Notes: generated from the letters alone by a model not told the origin. 64,000 bases of DNA from Cyclobacterium plantarum (GCF_011290685.1 NZ_JAANYN010000001.1:913325-977324); one strand, 5' to 3'; positions 17,573 through 26,618 are shown, counted from the first letter of the stretch. Made by a program: numbers and translations.

Positions 17573-19446
17573 GTGTGACTTGAATTAGCCCCAAGGGGCT
17601 GAATGCTTTGAAATGGATGGAGGACTATTGGGCAACCAATAGAGAGGCCCTCCGATGGCGGCTTGCCGGAGCAGCCATCAAACCGCCTTGCGCTGCATAG
17701 TTTAGGAAACTAGTATGTGGTGAGCGGTAAGGAAAAACGGGGACAGTGATCCCCGTAGGTAAGTGCTGATGGAGCTGAATGAAAATAAACCAGTGATGAA
17801 GCCTCGAGAAAGCAAATCATGATGTGGAAAACAGGTAGTTACGTTTGTATCTGTGACAAAGTGTGGCAGACGCCCGGAAGATACCGGTCACACCGCATCC
17901 GGGGTTAAGCTGGCAGGAACGCAGTATAGGCCATTTCAAGGAACAAGTGAACTCCATGCCGTCAGGCCAAATCGAGAGAGGAAACCGGCACCCGTGGTTG
18001 GGTGAGGCATGGGGGACAGATCCAGCCGTAGTAGTGATGAGGCTCCTGTAATGGGAGTGGAGCGAAGGGCTGGACATGTTTGGTTTCAAACCAGTTTACA
18101 ACCAATCAATTTGGGATGACAGACTACTATGAAACAAAATCGCAACCAATTACCAAGTTGATGGTATGGCAGGCGTACAAGAAAGTAAAATCGAACAAGG
18201 GCAGTGCGGGCATAGACCGTATGGACTGGGAGGAACTGGACAGCGATCTAACCTCACACCTGTATAAACTATGGAACCGACTGACCTCGGGGAGTTATTT
18301 TCCGGTACCTGTCAAGCGGGTGGAAATATCCAAGAAAGATGGCGGTGTCCGCAAATTGGGGGTACCGACCCTTCTTGACCGTATCGCCCAGCAGGTAGTC
18401 CGTCAGCACTTGGAAAGACAGCTTGAACCACTTTTCCATGAGAGTTCCTTTGGTTATCGGCCTAAAAGGAGTGCCCACCAAGCGGTAAAACAATCAGAGC
18501 GAAATTGTTTCGGTCATGACTTTGTGGTAGACCTGGATATCAAAGGGTTCTTCGACAACATCAACCATGACCTGATGATGAAAGCCTTGAGGCATTACTG
18601 CAAGGACGAATGGGTAGCGATGTATGTGTCCAGATGGCTAAAGGCAGGAATCATGGCGGAAGGGGAGATTTTGAGGACAAGTGCGGGTACACCCCAAGGT
18701 GGGGTAGTGAGCCCATTATTGGCAAACCTTTATCTTCATGTGGCTTTTGATGAATGGATGAAGAGATTTCATCCGGAGAAACCATTCGAACGGTATGCGG
18801 ATGATGTAGTGATACACTGCAAGACGGAGAAGCAAGCCCAATTTATGCTTAGGCAAATCAGCCAACGCATGAGGGTCTGTCATCTGGAACTGCACCCTGT
18901 GAAGACGAAGATTGTAAATCTCCGGGGTTGGTCTGAGACCAAATATCCACGGAAGTACGATTTTCTGGGCTTCACTATCAAAGCATCGATGCAGACCATC
19001 AAAGGAAGGGGAATGCTGTTACCGGGCACGTTTGTTAGCATCAAGTCCAAAACGGCTATACTGGGAAAGTTTAGGGAACTGGCAATCCACAAGTGGCGCA
19101 AGCCTATTCAGGAGATTGCCCGTCGACTCAATCCGGTTGTCCGAGGACTGCTCAACTACTATCACAAGCTAAGAGGAGAATCTATGCGTGAGGTATGGAA
19201 TCAACTCAACCACCGTCTGCTCAAATGGGTCAAATGGGAGAAGGGATTGTACAAAATGGCGGCAGTCAGATGGCTTAAGCGTCAGTACAAGTCCTCACCG
19301 GGACTGTTTGCGCATTGGAAATTGGTTCAACCTTAGGTATCTTCGGAGGACCGAGCGATTTATAAACATGAAGAGCCGTGTGAGGTGAGAGTCTCATGCA
19401 CGGTTCCGTGGGAAGGTAGGGGTGCAATTCCCCCGCCTGACCCGAT
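17573..19446 (+). mobile_element. Group II intron, class C/attC-targeting type, copy 1
   Basis: The element is 1,874 bases. It starts GTGTGACTTG, fitting the GUGYG 5' consensus, and ends GACCCGAT. A canonical 34-base domain V is at 19373-19406, with the AGC triad and a GAGA tetraloop, followed by a domain VI hairpin. The junctions are fixed by the attC rule: removing exactly this segment restores a core that matches its inverse core. The intron-encoded protein lies in domain IV. Copy 2 sits 5,967 bases downstream. Confidence 0.92.
18116..19336 (+). CDS. ltrA: Group II intron reverse transcriptase/maturase, copy 1
   Basis: The protein is 406 aa from the ATG at 18116; an in-frame TTG at 18080 would add 12 residues but lacks family support. 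Reverse transcriptase motifs: YRPKRSAHQAV, VDLDIKGFFDNINHD, TPQGGVVSPLLANLYL and the catalytic YADDVVIHC. A maturase domain with KYDFLGFTI follows, and the protein ends LFAHWKLV. There is no C-terminal HNH endonuclease domain, as in class C introns, which use folded DNA such as attC sites or terminators as targets. It helps splicing and retrohoming of its own intron. Confidence 0.93.
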   Translation: MTDYYETKSQPITKLMVWQAYKKVKSNKGSAGIDRMDWEELDSDLTSHLYKLWNRLTSGSYFPVPVKRVEISKKDGGVRKLGVPTLLDRIAQQVVRQHLERQLEPLFHESSFGYRPKRSAHQAVKQSERNCFGHDFVVDLDIKGFFDNINHDLMMKALRHYCKDEWVAMYVSRWLKAGIMAEGEILRTSAGTPQGGVVSPLLANLYLHVAFDEWMKRFHPEKPFERYADDVVIHCKTEKQAQFMLRQISQRMRVCHLELHPVKTKIVNLRGWSETKYPRKYDFLGFTIKASMQTIKGRGMLLPGTFVSIKSKTAILGKFRELAIHKWRKPIQEIARRLNPVVRGLLNYYHKLRGESMREVWNQLNHRLLKWVKWEKGLYKMAAVRWLKRQYKSSPGLFAHWKLVQP

Positions 19447-19476
19447 TGTGCCTCATTGTAGAAAGCCAACCGCACA

Positions 19477-19537
19477 TTCAAGCACATTTGGTTTTTGCCA
19501 AACGCATAACCCAAACAAAAAACCAAAAGAGCTTGAA
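19477..19537 (+). repeat. Structured hairpin repeat, copy d
   Basis: Outer stem TTCAAGC/GCTTGAA, internal loop ACAT/AAGA, inner stem TTGGTTTTT/AAAAACCAA. It lies between the intron and the helicase gene, at the start of unit 4. Confidence 0.72.
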
Positions 19538-19569
19538 TTTTGCCAACGCTCGACAGAAACTGAAATGAT

Positions 19570-21078
19570 ATGTTAAAAAAGATAACTTTAAAAGGAGAAC
19601 AAAAGAAGGTGCTATTCTTACCACCGACAAACCCCATTCAAATAAAGGGAGTTGCAGGAAGTGGCAAAACAACTGTTGCACTATATAGGGCAAAACACCT
19701 ATTAGAAACGCAGAACACTCTTTTTCAAGAAGCTAAAATTGTAATTTTCACTTTCAATAAAACATTAACAGCCTACATAAGAGCAGTAAGTCCTTATATA
19801 AATGGTGGTTATCAGAAAGACTCTGACGAAATAAAACCTAAAACACCAGACGGACTAAATGTAACTATTGTGAATTTCCACAGTTGGGCATATCATTTTG
19901 CAGGAATTGGGTACAACACAACTGTTATGCAATGGGAACAGATTGAAATTATAGAAAACATAAAAAGCTCACAGACATCAACAAGCTCAAACGTATTAAC
20001 TAAAAGTTCAGAGTTTTTTCAAGAAGAGATTTCTTGGATAAAAGGAAAACTATTCAATACAAAAACAGAATATTTAGAAGCAAAACGTATAGGAAGGGGT
20101 ACATCGGATAGGGTTACTGCAAATGATAAAGAAGTAATATGGAATGTATACTTAAAATATAATCAAGAGCTAAAAAACAGGGGAAAAGTTGATTTTGATG
20201 ATTATGCGATAAATAGTTTACGGAAAATAGAAAACGACCCATTTTGGAAACCACCCTTTACTCATATAATTATTGATGAAGCACAAGATTTGAACAAAGC
20301 TCAAATCCTAGTTATTTCAAAATTGGTATCTCAAGAAACAGAGAGTATTTCAATCATAGCAGATGCGGCTCAAAGGATTTTTAAGAGTGGGTTTACTTGG
20401 TCGGAAGTTGGTTTAAATGTTCGTGGTGGTAGAACTATAGAATTCAAAAAGAATTATAGAAATTCTGTACACATTGCTCGTGCAGCACTTTCTTTGTTGG
20501 AGAATGAAGAAGATAAATCAGAGTTTACGGAAGTAGAAACAGCACTTAAAGGTGGTGAAAAACCAATTGTAGGTTTTTTTGAAGACTTCGATGACCAACT
20601 TGATTATTTGAAAGGAGAACTACAAAACCTCAAAAATCAAGGAAACATAAGTACCACTATTATTTTACACAGAACTAATGATGGAGTAAGAAGAATTCAA
20701 AACTATCTGAATAATAATGGTTTTCAAACTGAGCTTGTAAAATCTAGTCAGCCTGTAAACTACAATAGTGATAGCATCAAAATTTGTACTATGTCGTCCA
20801 TAAAAGGGTTAGAGTTTAATAATGTTTTCATTATGGATTTAACAGACGATGTTATTCCCTATCCCCCAGGCTTTATTGAGACAGATGATGAATTTCATAT
20901 TTCAACAGAAAGAAGACTTTTATATACCTGTATGACTAGAGCAAGAACAGGTCTTTATCTAATAGGCGACAAGGATAGCCCATCTAGATACATAGCCGAG
21001 ATTGATGATGATTTATTGAATAATGTTACAGAATCTTCCTCAGATGAAGATTTTGAAGATGACGACCTACCATTTTAA
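19570..21078 (+). CDS. Compact UvrD/Rep-like superfamily 1 helicase
   Basis: The protein is 502 aa, shorter than UvrD (about 700). Walker A GVAGSGKTT is at residues 27-35, and Walker B IIIDEAQDL at about 234. The later motifs are CTMSSIKGLEFNNVFIMDL (motif V) and ERRLLYTCMTRARTGLYL (motif VI). The C-terminus is a very acidic tail (ESSSDEDFEDDD). It should be an ATP-dependent 3'-5' DNA translocase. Its stop is two bases before the DarT-like gene, so it belongs to a three-gene operon with two ADP-ribosylation enzymes, suggesting a joint DNA-directed role. Confidence 0.85.
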   Translation: MLKKITLKGEQKKVLFLPPTNPIQIKGVAGSGKTTVALYRAKHLLETQNTLFQEAKIVIFTFNKTLTAYIRAVSPYINGGYQKDSDEIKPKTPDGLNVTIVNFHSWAYHFAGIGYNTTVMQWEQIEIIENIKSSQTSTSSNVLTKSSEFFQEEISWIKGKLFNTKTEYLEAKRIGRGTSDRVTANDKEVIWNVYLKYNQELKNRGKVDFDDYAINSLRKIENDPFWKPPFTHIIIDEAQDLNKAQILVISKLVSQETESISIIADAAQRIFKSGFTWSEVGLNVRGGRTIEFKKNYRNSVHIARAALSLLENEEDKSEFTEVETALKGGEKPIVGFFEDFDDQLDYLKGELQNLKNQGNISTTIILHRTNDGVRRIQNYLNNNGFQTELVKSSQPVNYNSDSIKICTMSSIKGLEFNNVFIMDLTDDVIPYPPGFIETDDEFHISTERRLLYTCMTRARTGLYLIGDKDSPSRYIAEIDDDLLNNVTESSSDEDFEDDDLPF

Positions 21079-21080
21079 TT

Positions 21081-21743
21081 ATGGATTTAAAGAAAGATTA
21101 CATAGAATTTCAAGGCGAAATATCAAGGCGTGGAATTGAGTATTTAATACACTTTACGCCAACTATTAACCTGTACAGCATTTTAGAGCAAGAAAAACTA
21201 ATGTCAAGAAGAGTCCTTGAAAATTTAGATATTGACCAATTCGATATATTGGACTACGTCCAGTTCACCGATAACGTCAGATATGATGATAAGAGCTTTA
21301 TAAATTTATCTATTTCAGGCCCAAACACTTTTTTGTTTTCTAAATTCCAAGAGAGAACTAAAGATGACATAACCATAAATTGGTGTGTCTTGAAAATTGA
21401 CCCAAAACACATCTATGAAAAGGAAACAAAGTTTGCAGTAACTAATGCCGCATCAAATGCTGCAAAGTCAATAGGGGTAACGGGCGACATTGAAAAATTT
21501 AAAATGCTTTTTGCGAACAACATAAACATTCCTTTTGGTGTTCGTGGCAGGATAAATTCAAAGTTCCCAACGAATGTTCAAGCTGAAGTGCTAGTAAAGG
21601 AAGAAATACCTGTTGAAAGTATTATTGAAGTGTGTTTTGATTCTCAGGAAAGTTTAGCGTCTGCCAAAGCTGCATTGTCAGAATTTAATACTAGTAATTT
21701 CGTTGTTGATAAAGAAATTTTTTCGCCAAATAGAGCAATATGA
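21081..21743 (+). CDS. DarT-like DNA ADP-ribosyltransferase (DUF4433 family), putative toxin
   Basis: The protein is 220 aa, the length of DarT toxins. Matching features are IHFTPTINLYSIL at residues 23-35 (the His and Asn of the NAD pocket, compare HIThidNLpsIL), WCVLKIDP at 101-108, and QAEVLVKEEIP at 167-177, whose Glu169 aligns with the catalytic Glu of DarT. DarT enzymes attach ADP-ribose to thymidine in single-stranded DNA. The usual macro-domain antitoxin DarG is absent; instead an ADP-ribosylglycohydrolase gene overlaps the end by ATGA. Family assignment is by motif and is fairly secure; base specificity is not known. Confidence 0.78.
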   Translation: MDLKKDYIEFQGEISRRGIEYLIHFTPTINLYSILEQEKLMSRRVLENLDIDQFDILDYVQFTDNVRYDDKSFINLSISGPNTFLFSKFQERTKDDITINWCVLKIDPKHIYEKETKFAVTNAASNAAKSIGVTGDIEKFKMLFANNINIPFGVRGRINSKFPTNVQAEVLVKEEIPVESIIEVCFDSQESLASAKAALSEFNTSNFVVDKEIFSPNRAI

Positions 21744-23287
21744 AACCAGAAACTAAATATAAAGGAGCGATTAAGCTCGCTGCAATTGGGGATGCCCTTG
21801 GTTGGATAACAGAGTTTGAGAAAAGCTCTGATTCATTGAAGTTAAAATATGGAACTGATTATGTTTCCAATTTCTACGAATGGAAAAAAGAAGTTGGTGG
21901 GAGATTCAATGGATACATAGATAATTTGACAAAAGGTTCGTATTCAGACGACACCCAACTTTTGCTTTCTGTTGCAAGGTCAATTAAAGTTGACGGCACT
22001 ATTGACCGTGAATATTTTTCTAAAATAGAATTGCCAAATTGGCTTTTGTATGCACGTGGAGCAGGTCGAACTATCAAAAATGCAGCGAGAAAGATTGAAC
22101 GTAAATCAGCAAAATGGAATAGTAATTTTTTTAATTACAAGGCAGGTAATACAACGATAGATTATAGAGAAAGCGGAGCAAATGGTGCAGCAATGCGAAT
22201 TCTTCCTATTGCTCTTGCAAACTTTGGAGAAATTGATAAAATCAAAGAAGAAATTTTTGCAAACAGTATTGTAACACACGGACACCCAAGAGCGATTATT
22301 GGGGCTATGCTTTATGGTTATGCAGTTGATACAATTCTTAAATTTCGACCTGAACATTTCACGTACGAAGCATTTTTAACAGAACTTGGAAAAGATATTC
22401 ATCATAAGCTTTCAATTCCATTTATTCAAAAAGCCAATTTTAGCAGTTGGGAAAAAGAATGGAATAGTAAAGCCAAAATACCATTCAAAGAGCAATATCA
22501 AACGATTCTCGATGAAACCCAACAGTATTTGCGTGATGTTTATAAGAGTCTGACTAATAAAACCGAAGACGAAAAGGCACTTAAAACTTTAGGTTGTTTC
22601 AATTCAGACACAAAAGGCTCGGGCACGTCCACAGTCATTGCAGGTATTTTTCTTTGCTGTAAATATCATAAAGAACCAATAAAGGGAATAGAACAAGCTG
22701 TTAATTCAATTGGTACTGATACAGATAGCATTGCGGCCTTCGCAGGTGGATTAATTGGCTCACTACACGGTACATCTATTATTCCTGATAGATTTAAATC
22801 AATTCAAGATTCAGATTATCTTGAAAATATAGCTATAAGGTTATTAGAAATTTCAGAGAGCAGGGCGACAGAAGTAAAAAGCGAAAACTTTCCAGAGTTA
22901 AAGTCAATAAATACTATTGAAAAAGACAATTTTGAATTAGATGAAACTATATTTTTTACACCTCTAGGCAAAGGAAAGGTGATTCATATTGACAGGCAAG
23001 ACACATTAACTAAAGGGAAGTATAATCTAATAATTGATGTTGAGTTTGACTTGGGGCAAAGTTGTCGATTTGCCCAAATTTTAAACAAAACAGAAAAAGA
23101 GATTTCAAAATCTGAATCGCCTGACAATCAAAACGAAATTGAAAAAGACATAAACTTTTTGAATGCTCTGAAAATAGACTTTCAAACAAAAGAACGAATT
23201 GATAAATTTTTGAATGGATTAAACAAAGAGCAACAAAAGGAATTCAGAGAAATCTTAAACCAAATAGAGAAGAATGCCAAACGCTAA
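21740..23287 (+). CDS. ADP-ribosylglycohydrolase (ARH/DraG family) with C-terminal extension, putative antitoxin
   Basis: The protein is 515 aa. Residues 8-360 form an ARH domain: GDALGWITEF (17-26), SDDTQLLLSVA (69-79) giving two Mg-binding Asp, GANGAAMRILPIAL (146-159), and GTDTDSIAAFAGGLIG (325-340) giving the second metal site. All catalytic metal ligands appear intact. After residue 370 there is a ~145-aa extension; one part (GKGKVIHID...YNLIIDVEFDLG) looks like a small SH3/Tudor-like barrel, and the end is a charged helical segment. It should remove ADP-ribose, most simply the mark placed by the upstream DarT-like enzyme. Confidence 0.85.
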   Translation: MKPETKYKGAIKLAAIGDALGWITEFEKSSDSLKLKYGTDYVSNFYEWKKEVGGRFNGYIDNLTKGSYSDDTQLLLSVARSIKVDGTIDREYFSKIELPNWLLYARGAGRTIKNAARKIERKSAKWNSNFFNYKAGNTTIDYRESGANGAAMRILPIALANFGEIDKIKEEIFANSIVTHGHPRAIIGAMLYGYAVDTILKFRPEHFTYEAFLTELGKDIHHKLSIPFIQKANFSSWEKEWNSKAKIPFKEQYQTILDETQQYLRDVYKSLTNKTEDEKALKTLGCFNSDTKGSGTSTVIAGIFLCCKYHKEPIKGIEQAVNSIGTDTDSIAAFAGGLIGSLHGTSIIPDRFKSIQDSDYLENIAIRLLEISESRATEVKSENFPELKSINTIEKDNFELDETIFFTPLGKGKVIHIDRQDTLTKGKYNLIIDVEFDLGQSCRFAQILNKTEKEISKSESPDNQNEIEKDINFLNALKIDFQTKERIDKFLNGLNKEQQKEFREILNQIEKNAKR

Positions 23288-23291
23288 CAGC

Positions 23292-23350
23292 CACACACAT
23301 TGCCAAGCCGCACTAGCCAACGCAAAAACCAAAGCTTGGCAAAGAGTGTG
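23292..23350 (+). repeat. Structured hairpin repeat, copy e
   Basis: Outer stem CACAC/GTGTG, internal loop ACAT/AAGA, inner stem TGCCAAGC/GCTTGGCA, apical loop ending CCAAA. It begins right after the glycohydrolase stop codon. Confidence 0.75.
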
Positions 23351-23409
23351 TCTGCCCCATCGCACGACAAAAACAACCGACAAACCAACGGACGAAAAAG
23401 AACAACGAA

Positions 23410-23539
23410 GGCACAACATCACCTATACGCAAGCAGGGGTTTTGTGCTTCGTAGGACAGGGAAGAGGAAAATTTGAAGTTCAGTTCTTCGTAGGAAGTTC
23501 AGTGGTGAAAATCCCTGCCTGCGCATAGCTGAGAACCGT
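23410..23539 (+). repeat. attC-like recombination site 5, split by group II intron 2
   Basis: Inverse core GGCACAAC (23410-23417) matches the intron-restored unit 4 core. Left arm 23423-23438 and right arm 23513-23528 pair at 14 of 16, both mismatches A opposite C. The core is broken into GT (23538-23539) and TATACGC (25414-25420); joined it reads GTTATACGC, the reverse complement of the inverse core at 25998. Confidence 0.83.
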
Positions 23540-25413
23540 GTGTGACTTGAATTAGCCCCAAGGGGCTGAATGCTTTGAAATGGATGGAGGACTATTGGGC
23601 AACCAATAGAGAGGCCCTCCGATGGCGGCTTGCCGGAGCAGCCATCAAACCGCCTTGCGCTGCATAGTTTAGGAAACTAGTATGTGGTGAGCGGTAAGGA
23701 AAAACGGGGACAGTGATCCCCGTAGGTAAGTGCTGATGGAGCTGAATGAAAATAAACCAGTGATGAAGCCTCGAGAAAGCAAATCATGATGTGGAAAACA
23801 GGTAGTTACGTTTGTATCTGTGACAAAGTGTGGCAGACGCCCGGAAGATACCGGTCACACCGCATCCGGGGTTAAGCTGGCAGGAACGCAGTATAGGCCA
23901 TTTCAAGGAACAAGTGAACTCCATGCCGTCAGGCCAAATCGAGAGAGGAAACCGGCACCCGTGGTTGGGTGAGGCATGGGGGACAGATCCAGCCGTAGTA
24001 GTGATGAGGCTCCTGTAATGGGAGTGGAGCGAAGGGCTGGACATGTTTGGTTTCAAACCAGTTTACAACCAATCAATTTGGGATGACAGACTACTATGAA
24101 ACAAAATCGCAACCAATTACCAAGTTGATGGTATGGCAGGCGTACAAGAAAGTAAAATCGAACAAGGGCAGTGCGGGCATAGACCGTATGGACTGGGAGG
24201 AACTGGACAGCGATCTAACCTCACACCTGTATAAACTATGGAACCGACTGACCTCGGGGAGTTATTTTCCGGTACCTGTCAAGCGGGTGGAAATATCCAA
24301 GAAAGATGGCGGTGTCCGCAAATTGGGGGTACCGACCCTTCTTGACCGTATCGCCCAGCAGGTAGTCCGTCAGCACTTGGAAAGACAGCTTGAACCACTT
24401 TTCCATGAGAGTTCCTTTGGTTATCGGCCTAAAAGGAGTGCCCACCAAGCGGTAAAACAATCAGAGCGAAATTGTTTCGGTCATGACTTTGTGGTAGACC
24501 TGGATATCAAAGGGTTCTTCGACAACATCAACCATGACCTGATGATGAAAGCCTTGAGGCATTACTGCAAGGACGAATGGGTAGCGATGTATGTGTCCAG
24601 ATGGCTAAAGGCAGGAATCATGGCGGAAGGGGAGATTTTGAGGACAAGTGCGGGTACACCCCAAGGTGGGGTAGTGAGCCCATTATTGGCAAACCTTTAT
24701 CTTCATGTGGCTTTTGATGAATGGATGAAGAGATTTCATCCGGAGAAACCATTCGAACGGTATGCGGATGATGTAGTGATACACTGCAAGACGGAGAAGC
24801 AAGCCCAATTTATGCTTAGGCAAATCAGCCAACGCATGAGGGTCTGTCATCTGGAACTGCACCCTGTGAAGACGAAGATTGTAAATCTCCGGGGTTGGTC
24901 TGAGACCAAATATCCACGGAAGTACGATTTTCTGGGCTTCACTATCAAAGCATCGATGCAGACCATCAAAGGAAGGGGAATGCTGTTACCGGGCACGTTT
25001 GTTAGCATCAAGTCCAAAACGGCTATACTGGGAAAGTTTAGGGAACTGGCAATCCACAAGTGGCGCAAGCCTATTCAGGAGATTGCCCGTCGACTCAATC
25101 CGGTTGTCCGAGGACTGCTCAACTACTATCACAAGCTAAGAGGAGAATCTATGCGTGAGGTATGGAATCAACTCAACCACCGTCTGCTCAAATGGGTCAA
25201 ATGGGAGAAGGGATTGTACAAAATGGCGGCAGTCAGATGGCTTAAGCGTCAGTACAAGTCCTCACCGGGACTGTTTGCGCATTGGAAATTGGTTCAACCT
25301 TAGGTATCTTCGGAGGACCGAGCGATTTATAAACATGAAGAGCCGTGTGAGGTGAGAGTCTCATGCACGGTTCCGTGGGAAGGTAGGGGTGCAATTCCCC
25401 CGCCTGACCCGAT
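23540..25413 (+). mobile_element. Group II intron, class C/attC-targeting type, copy 2
   Basis: Same 1,874-base length, termini and domain V (25340-25373) as copy 1, in the same orientation, and inserted at the same position (GT|T) of the neighbouring attC-like core. Line-by-line reading shows no difference from copy 1, which implies recent retrohoming or gene conversion. The two copies flank the helicase/DarT/glycohydrolase unit as direct repeats. Confidence 0.92.
24083..25303 (+). CDS. ltrA: Group II intron reverse transcriptase/maturase, copy 2
   Basis: Identical translation to copy 1 (406 aa from the ATG at 24083), with intact YADD catalytic motif and maturase domain and no endonuclease domain. 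Both copies therefore look capable of supporting splicing and mobility. Confidence 0.93.
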   Translation: MTDYYETKSQPITKLMVWQAYKKVKSNKGSAGIDRMDWEELDSDLTSHLYKLWNRLTSGSYFPVPVKRVEISKKDGGVRKLGVPTLLDRIAQQVVRQHLERQLEPLFHESSFGYRPKRSAHQAVKQSERNCFGHDFVVDLDIKGFFDNINHDLMMKALRHYCKDEWVAMYVSRWLKAGIMAEGEILRTSAGTPQGGVVSPLLANLYLHVAFDEWMKRFHPEKPFERYADDVVIHCKTEKQAQFMLRQISQRMRVCHLELHPVKTKIVNLRGWSETKYPRKYDFLGFTIKASMQTIKGRGMLLPGTFVSIKSKTAILGKFRELAIHKWRKPIQEIARRLNPVVRGLLNYYHKLRGESMREVWNQLNHRLLKWVKWEKGLYKMAAVRWLKRQYKSSPGLFAHWKLVQP

Positions 25414-25440
25414 TATACGCAATTTGAAAAAAAGAAAGAA

Positions 25441-25995
25441 GTGATACATAAATTAAGTTTAGAACTATCTGAAGAGCACCCATCATATTTATGGGCGAAA
25501 AAACAATCAGATTCTGTAAATGCTTTAGGACATATTGGAACACATATTGATTGTTATACCGTTTCACCTAAAGAATCTGAATATGAATTAGAAGTGGAAT
25601 TAATTAGATGTTTTAACGAAATGCCTCAAATAAATGAAATAGAAAAGAGGAATATTCAAGATAAAGCTTTAATTCTCTATACAAACGTCTTGAATAAATT
25701 TGGATATGGCACAAAAGAATACGGTGAAGCAAATACTTTTCTATCAGAACCTGTTCTTGATTATATATTGGCATTAAAACCAAAATTTATTTTAATAGAT
25801 TCTTGCGGCATTGGAAATCATGGCGAAGAGCATATAAAATTTGATAAGAAATGTGAGACAAGTGGCTGTTTTGTTGTAGAAAACATTTTCATGAATCAGA
25901 CTATTGCAGAATTAATATCCAATATCAGAATCAAAATTGACATTAATAATCCTTCTACAGGAAAACCATGTCATGTGTACGCTATAACAAAATAA
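25441..25995 (+). CDS. Cyclase/kynurenine-formamidase-like protein
   Basis: The protein is 184 aa from a GTG start. HIGTHIDCY (about residues 31-39) fits the HxGTHxD metal motif of the cyclase family (PF04199). SCGIGNHGEEHIKFDKKC (from about residue 121) resembles the second half of that fold. The usual xPxH after the GTHxD motif is not obvious (TVSPKE), so activity may differ. It is the only gene of unit 5, and its stop is two bases before the inverse core, a classic one-gene cassette. The substrate is unknown. Confidence 0.68.
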   Translation: MIHKLSLELSEEHPSYLWAKKQSDSVNALGHIGTHIDCYTVSPKESEYELEVELIRCFNEMPQINEIEKRNIQDKALILYTNVLNKFGYGTKEYGEANTFLSEPVLDYILALKPKFILIDSCGIGNHGEEHIKFDKKCETSGCFVVENIFMNQTIAELISNIRIKIDINNPSTGKPCHVYAITK

Positions 25996-25997
25996 AA

Positions 25998-26137
25998 GCG
26001 TATAACAAGCCATCATAAAGTAGCCCTGGCTTTAGCGGTTTTTGGGAGTGCAGCTCCCGCGCAGCTAAGGCAAAAACAAGAAAGCGAATATACTACACGC
26101 AAATCGGGCCACTTCATATGGCCGATCCGTTAGCGGC
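25998..26137 (+). repeat. attC-like recombination site 6
   Basis: Inverse core GCGTATAAC (25998-26006), left arm 26009-26026, right arm 26106-26122 (one unpaired C plus two A.C mismatches), core GTTAGCGGC (26129-26137), which opens unit 6 and is matched exactly by the inverse core at 33927. Confidence 0.84.
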
Positions 26138-26262
26138 AATGGTAAAAAGACACAACAAACATCAACATACAAACATCTGACAAACACTAACCACGACAAC
26201 CACCGACACGAAAAAAATTAAAAAAAAGCCCACCGCACAGGAAAAATTTTGATGCCAACGCA

Positions 26263-26325
26263 ATTGGCCCATTTGGGTTTGCCCGACACGCAAAACCAAA
26301 GCTTCGCAAACCCAAAAGAGCCAAT
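26263..26325 (+). repeat. Structured hairpin repeat, copy f
   Basis: Outer stem ATTGGC/GCCAAT, internal loop CCAT/AAGA (one change from consensus), inner stem TTGGGTTTGC/GCAAACCCAA. It lies near the start of unit 6. Confidence 0.72.
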
Positions 26326-26354
26326 CAGCCCACGCACAATAGAGACAATCGGAA

Positions 26355-26483
26355 TTAGTTTAAACTTCTATACTCTTTCGGACTTACCCCAACTTTTTGT
26401 TTGAACAAACGAGTAATATGTTGCGGATAATTAAAACCCAGTCCATAAGCAATTTCACTTATGGATTGATTCGTGGTTAAAAA
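26355..26483 (-). pseudogene. Remnant of an AraC-family regulator (C-terminus only)
   Basis: On the minus strand, about 42 codons read through the second helix-turn-helix of an AraC protein (NQSISEIAYGLGFNYPQHIT, then KQKVGVSPKEYRSLN and a stop). No upstream in-frame domain or start is present. It sits just beyond the 3' end of the intact AraC gene and is similar to it in this region, suggesting a partial duplication or a replaced predecessor. Confidence 0.75.
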
Positions 26484-26527
26484 CCAATACAAATTTACTG
26501 TTTATATCATACTACAATGCCTTTATC

Positions 26528-26572
26528 GTGCTAATCAGAGTAAATGGTAGCATAATCCGTGGTTTGTGTAAG
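26528..26572 (+). repeat. 45-base repeated element, copy 1 (candidate AraC-type operator)
   Basis: The last 30 bases (AATGGTAGCATAATCCGTGG and the following ten) are shared at 29 of 30 positions with 30648-30677; the 15 bases before are also similar and start GTGCyAATC. Copy 1 lies between the AraC remnant and the intact AraC gene. Confidence 0.6.
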
Positions 26573-26618
26573 CGCATTGAAAGTTTTTATGGGCGTACCC
26601 CTTTGTTTTTTTTATTAT

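Noticed and set aside
17863-18051. Short plus-strand ORF (and opposite-strand ORFs) inside the group II introns, repeated at 23830-24018
   Set aside because: They lie in intron RNA domains I-IV, outside the reverse transcriptase frame, and are identical in both copies only because the introns are. Structure of the ribozyme explains the sequence.
19385-19576. ORF spanning the end of intron 1 and hairpin d
   Set aside because: It covers domain V/VI and a structured repeat and has no recognisable domain; it depends on the unspliced intron.
23274-23528. ORF covering hairpin e and most of attC-like site 5
   Set aside because: The sequence is fully explained by the hairpin and by the palindromic arms; no protein similarity is apparent.
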